Shown piece after piece: positions 40,356-43,464 of a DNA stretch of 43,464 bases. Position 1 is the stretch's first letter. The number at the start of each line of letters is the position of its first letter. The notes below the pieces were generated by a model that made no database searches, was not told the origin of the DNA, and was given only the letters and a program-made list of their open reading frames with translations. Source of the stretch: DASSFG01 sp035547915. GTDB lineage: Bacteria; Planctomycetota; Planctomycetia; Pirellulales; JAICIG01. Made by a program: the position numbers and the translations under genes. The stretch is from positions 1 through 43,464 of the forward strand of contig DASZTS010000091.1 of assembly GCA_035547915.1 (NCBI GenBank). Reading direction: 5' to 3'.

Positions 40356-40688
40356 ATGGATTCGCGCTTGCTCTCGGGAATGGTCGACACGTTGCTATTG
40401 GAGGTGATCTCCGACGGCGCGACCTATGGCTACGAGATCGCCCAGACGATGCTGGCGCGATCGCGCGGATATTTCGAAATCACCGAGGGGAGTTTGTATC
40501 CGGCGCTGCACCGGCTGGAACGGCAAAAATACTTGGAGTCGTTCTGGCAGGAGGCCGACGGTCGCGAACGAAAATACTACCGGCTGACTCCTGCCGGCCG
40601 CCGCGCGCTGGCGGCCAAGAAGAAGGAATGGCAGCAATTCGTGACCGGGGCGCAGGGAATCCTGGGGGGCGCCGATGGAGTGGCATGA
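40356..40688 (+). CDS. PadR family transcriptional regulator
   Basis: A 110-aa winged-helix repressor. The ATG at 40356 (MDSRLLSGMVDTLLLEVI) is chosen over a GTG nine bases upstream. Features are SDGATYGYEIAQTML and FEITEGSLYPALHRLERQKYL (recognition helix) and the wing ADGRERKYYRLTPAGRRAL. PadR proteins bind their own promoter and release it on ligand or phosphorylation. The stop lies 14 bases inside the next gene, whose first domain is the HAAS-like helical domain typical of PadR partners. Confidence 0.92.
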   Translation: MDSRLLSGMVDTLLLEVISDGATYGYEIAQTMLARSRGYFEITEGSLYPALHRLERQKYLESFWQEADGRERKYYRLTPAGRRALAAKKKEWQQFVTGAQGILGGADGVA

Positions 40689-42219
40689 CGACCTGGCCCG
40701 CGCCCTGCCCCGCCCGCGCGAAGACGAGCCCCGGGATCTGCGGCGCAGAATCCTGGCCGAGTTGCGAGATCATCTGCATACGGCCATGCAGCGAGAACTC
40801 CTGCTGACCGGCGATACGGCCCAAGCGCGACATAACGTTTTGGCTCGGTTCGGCGACCCGGCTCGGATCGCCCGAAAACTCTGGTTCGATGCCATGTGGG
40901 AGAAGATCATGATGCAGCGAGGGATGCTGGTGGCGCTCGGGATGCTGGTCCTGGTGAGCGCCGCGTCGATGGGATTGACGTGGCGTATGGTGGTGCAAGC
41001 CGGACAGGTGAATCGGGAGTTGCTCGAACAGAGCCGGGCGATGAACGAGAGCATCCTCGCCAGGCTACAGGCAATGGGCAACGCGGCGCCGGAGGCCGCG
41101 AAATCGGCCGAGTGGAACTCGTTGAAATTGCAGTTTACGTGGGACACGGCCGACGGAGTTCCGGCCGAGGGTATCGTGGTCCGTCTGCAAGGCGCCCTGT
41201 TTGATGGCGGGGCCGCGGCCGAGTTGGTCCGTATAAGCGGCCAAGACGGAGTCGCCGATTTCGGCCTGATTCGGACGGGGCAGCACCGTCTCCAGATCGA
41301 GACGCCGCGGGGCGAATCGATCGACGATGCGATCTCGGGCTTGCTCGAATTCGACGGGCAACTCGTAACCATACTTCCGGGCGCACCGCGAACGCTGAAC
41401 ATCGTCTGTCCCTCGCAACCGAAAGAGACCGAGATCTCGGTCGCGGTGGACTGGCCGGAAAAATTGGCCGGCCGACCACTCTGGTTGGTGTGCGATTTCG
41501 TCGAACATTCGCGCCAGGTGGGGGGCCACCAATGGGCGCGAAGCGGTCGCTCGCCGCAATTCGTCGTCGTCGATCCCGCCGGCAAGCTGATGAATCCCGA
41601 GATGCGACGTCTCGAGGACGGGGCCCCAAGCGGAAGTCGATTCTTCAGTGCCATCGGCTCACTGATGAGAGAGGAAGAGACTCGCCTTTTCATCGCGCAA
41701 GAGAAATCGTTTGTCGAAGGCCCGGGGATCTTTCGTTTCGAAAAGCCGGTCGACGGCCCGCAGTGGATCGGTGAACGTGCGAGTGCCTGCCTGCCCTATA
41801 TCTGGCTGCCGAGAACGGACGCCGTTTCGCGTTTCAAATGGCCGGCCGGCAGTTATTCGATCGCGCATCTCGTGGTGGGGGGCGAACCCGAATCGCGCGA
41901 CGAGTCGTTGCCCGACGAACTGCTGCACCCGCAGTTCTTGGGCGGGATCGACCTCACCGCCGATTTTGGGCATAGCAGTCTCATCTATGCCAGCGCCGAC
42001 CAAGCGAGCACCGTCCGTCGCAAACGGCGGGAAGCGAAGAGCGATGTTTACGAGTTCACCGCCGTGCCCGACCGGCCCAATGAATGGCGGATTTCGATTC
42101 CCTCGCAATTGGTGGAATTGCTGACCGAACCGGTTACGGCGGACCACTTCGGCGCTCCGCCAGTTCTGGAATCGGAAACGCCGAATGACGCACCTCCGCC
42201 ACTGCCCTACAGCGAGTGA
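40675..42219 (+). CDS. Membrane protein with HAAS-like N-terminus, PadR partner
   Basis: A 514-aa protein overlapping the PadR gene by 14 bases. The N-terminus (LARALPRPREDEPRDLRRRI, ELRDHLHTAMQREL) is a helical domain of the HAAS kind, often encoded beside PadR. One transmembrane segment follows (MLVALGMLVLVSAASMGLTW, about 83-102). The rest (about 150-500) is extracytoplasmic, with strands including VPAEGIVVRLQGALFDGGAA (a possible carboxypeptidase regulatory-like fold). No enzyme motif is evident. The overlap implies co-translation and suggests that PadR controls this protein. Confidence 0.7.
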   Translation: MEWHDDLARALPRPREDEPRDLRRRILAELRDHLHTAMQRELLLTGDTAQARHNVLARFGDPARIARKLWFDAMWEKIMMQRGMLVALGMLVLVSAASMGLTWRMVVQAGQVNRELLEQSRAMNESILARLQAMGNAAPEAAKSAEWNSLKLQFTWDTADGVPAEGIVVRLQGALFDGGAAAELVRISGQDGVADFGLIRTGQHRLQIETPRGESIDDAISGLLEFDGQLVTILPGAPRTLNIVCPSQPKETEISVAVDWPEKLAGRPLWLVCDFVEHSRQVGGHQWARSGRSPQFVVVDPAGKLMNPEMRRLEDGAPSGSRFFSAIGSLMREEETRLFIAQEKSFVEGPGIFRFEKPVDGPQWIGERASACLPYIWLPRTDAVSRFKWPAGSYSIAHLVVGGEPESRDESLPDELLHPQFLGGIDLTADFGHSSLIYASADQASTVRRKRREAKSDVYEFTAVPDRPNEWRISIPSQLVELLTEPVTADHFGAPPVLESETPNDAPPPLPYSE

Positions 42220-42256
42220 ACTGACGAGCGAGGTGTGCATCTCGCTATCGGCCGCT

Positions 42257-42676
42257 CTAAGGCCGCCACGGTCCGGTGGCCGTACCATCGGGGCTCGCCA
42301 GCACGACTTTGTAGCCGTCGAGGTCGCGCAGCCAGATTTCCCAATGGTTTGGGCCTCCGTCGCCCTCGGGCGGGTTGCGGTGGCGAGGGATGACAACTTC
42401 GGCGCCCAGCGCCTCGGCCCGAGCGATGGCCGCGTCGATGTCGTCCACTTCGAACCATAGCAGCACACCGTTGCCCGGAGGCAGGTCGAGCGGATCGCCG
42501 ATGCGGCCGTGGTGATGGTCGTCCTCCCAGCGATGTAGTTGCAAGACCAGCCTGCCGCCGAAGACGAGCCGTTCGTAACTCGGACCGCCATGTGCGCTTT
42601 CGCAGTCGAGCAACCGCTGATACCAACGGCTGCTCGCCTCGACGTCTCGAACGCAAATCAATGGCTGCGGACGCAT
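42257..42676 (-). CDS. VOC family protein (glyoxalase/bleomycin resistance-like)
   Basis: A 139-aa protein with one VOC (beta-alpha-beta-beta-beta) repeat pair: LICVRDVEASSRWYQRLLDC, LVLQLHRWEDDHHHG, VLLWFEVDDIDAAIARAEAL and IWLRDLDGYKVVLASPDG. GGAG lies eight bases before the ATG at 42676. VOC proteins include glyoxalase I, extradiol dioxygenases and antibiotic-binding proteins; the metal-ligand set is partly conserved (H at LQLH, E in the ...HWEIWLRD region), so function is open. Confidence 0.88.
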   Translation of the reverse strand: MRPQPLICVRDVEASSRWYQRLLDCESAHGGPSYERLVFGGRLVLQLHRWEDDHHHGRIGDPLDLPPGNGVLLWFEVDDIDAAIARAEALGAEVVIPRHRNPPEGDGGPNHWEIWLRDLDGYKVVLASPDGTATGPWRP

Positions 42677-42872
42677 CGCGAAACTCCATCGCCCTCACCG
42701 ACCTGTGCCGTGCCGTGGATGCCGATGCGGCGGACGAGCGGTCCACCCGCCTCAGCTTCCCGGCGGCGGCCTTTCATCTTATCGACCGACCGCGAGCCCG
42801 TTCCAGTGCCGCTGTATCTCGATGACGGCGGGAGCTTTTGTGGGCGCAGTTCCTAGGCACTAAGATGGCCCC

Positions 42873-43304
42873 ATGAGGCGCCATTTCTGCCCGCGTACCG
42901 CGGCAACGTGCGTGTTGCTCGTCTACACGATCTGCCTGATGGGAGCGGGATTCAACCATGCCAACGACATCGTCCAGGGCGATTGGTTCCCCTATCGCCA
43001 CGCGCCGCTCTCAATGAACGTGTACTGGACGTCGCTGGTCGCCCTCGACCCGCTCGCGGCAGTGTTGCTCTGGCTCAAACCTCGGGTGGGTCTCGCGGTC
43101 ACGCTCGCAATCATGGTCTCGGACGTTGCCGTCAACTCTTATGGCGTGCATGGGCTCGATTATCACGGCTGGTATGCCTGTGGATCGTTGCAACTGCAGG
43201 CCATGTTTCTGAGATTCGTCGTCGGCTCCTTGCCGTTCGTGTGGCCGAACGGCAATAGATCGAATGCGGAAAGCGCGGCGATCGCTAAGCCAGAGTCCGA
43301 GTAG
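42873..43304 (+). CDS. Small integral membrane protein
   Basis: A 143-aa hydrophobic protein with about four membrane segments (CVLLVYTICLMGAGF, SLVALDPLAAVLLWL, VGLAVTLAIMVSDVAVN, LQAMFLRFVVGSLPFVW). No domain recognised. ATG at 42873 has no strong ribosome binding site. No clear link to its neighbours. Confidence 0.6.
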   Translation: MRRHFCPRTAATCVLLVYTICLMGAGFNHANDIVQGDWFPYRHAPLSMNVYWTSLVALDPLAAVLLWLKPRVGLAVTLAIMVSDVAVNSYGVHGLDYHGWYACGSLQLQAMFLRFVVGSLPFVWPNGNRSNAESAAIAKPESE

Positions 43305-43352
43305 GCCGCAAGCCGGGCTAATTCCAATACCGTTCAATTGACCTAAGAGAAT

Positions 43353-43410
43353 TCGCAGCCTCCTGCGACGATGGGGATGTCATAAGTCCCACGTAGCAAG
43401 GAGGCTGCGA
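43353..43410. repeat. 12-bp inverted repeat covering the ribosome binding site
   Basis: TCGCAGCCTCCT (43353-43364) and AGGAGGCTGCGA (43399-43410) are perfect complements separated by 34 bases. The right arm contains the AAGGAGG ribosome binding site (43398-43404) of the gene starting at 43410, so a transcript reading through from upstream would fold and hide it. Such hairpins protect insertion sequences from read-through translation. Confidence 0.55.
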
Positions 43411-43464
43411 TGAGTGTGATCGACAAGGATGCCGATGTCGCCGTGCGGTGGTCGACAGCGGAAC
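43410..43464 (+). CDS. Start of a gene cut by the window end (possible transposase)
   Basis: ATG at 43410 with AAGGAGG upstream encodes MSVIDKDADVAVRWSTAE before the window ends. The peptide is too short to identify. The inverted repeat hiding the ribosome binding site suggests an insertion sequence transposase, but an ordinary translationally controlled gene is also possible. Confidence 0.4.
   Translation, partial: MSVIDKDADVAVRWSTAE

Overview
This window looks like chromosomal DNA from a GC-rich Planctomycete, probably of the Pirellulales group. The evidence is the gene content. There is a DUF1501 protein, a BlaI/M56 pair whose M56 protein ends in a TIGR03067-type domain, a redoxin/cytochrome c/copper monooxygenase fusion, a secreted PQQ-like protein with a LEPR-XLL-like N-terminus and DUF4214 repeats, a short DUF6800-like protein and a Uma2 protein. 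No rRNA, tRNA or CRISPR array was seen.

Layout. At 1-138 lies the 3' end of an SRPBCC/AHSA1 gene. At 364-2712 is a surface or secreted beta-propeller protein. At 2776-6419 (minus) is a blaI - M56 - redoxin/cyt c/Cu-monooxygenase operon with a perfect palindrome upstream of blaI. At 6516-6689 is a MITE-like inverted repeat, followed by a DEAD-box helicase (minus). At 8111-10601 are an aldehyde dehydrogenase and an SDR-family protein. At 10672-11793 is pheA (minus). At 12267-17074 are dnaK and clpB. At 17083-18400 are a DUF6800-like gene, a macro-domain gene with a likely frameshift, and a structured RNA region with a 9-codon ORF and an intrinsic terminator. A flavin-dependent halogenase, a PilZ-like small protein and the DUF1501 protein follow.

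At 22776-24475 is an AT-richer island holding a HEPN-motif protein and a small partner, bounded by inverted copies of a diverged repeat. Next are GDH with a translationally coupled cyclic-nucleotide-binding protein, an exported LRR protein, a membrane-anchored PpiD/SurA-like protein, topA, a Uma2 protein and a secreted esterase. At 36591-38298 is a second foreign-looking cassette. In it, a DUF4365 (PD-(D/E)xK-like) gene and an unknown 380-aa gene overlap by 4 nt and sit directly behind a truncated planctomycete membrane leader ORF. The window closes with a GTPase with a glycine/alanine-rich hydrophobic tail, a PadR/HAAS-type pair, a VOC protein, a membrane protein, and the start of a gene whose ribosome binding site lies in a perfect inverted repeat.

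The best candidates for an undescribed system are the DUF4365 plus unknown-protein pair (36668-38298) and the HEPN plus small-partner pair (22924-24210). Both are two-gene modules of lower GC than their surroundings. Two further points deserve attention: the structured RNA at about 18120-18384, and a four-copy palindromic repeat found after coding regions. In that repeat, the closing base pair of the stem differs between copies but stays complementary in two of them. All functions are inferred by eye from the sequence; no database search was run.
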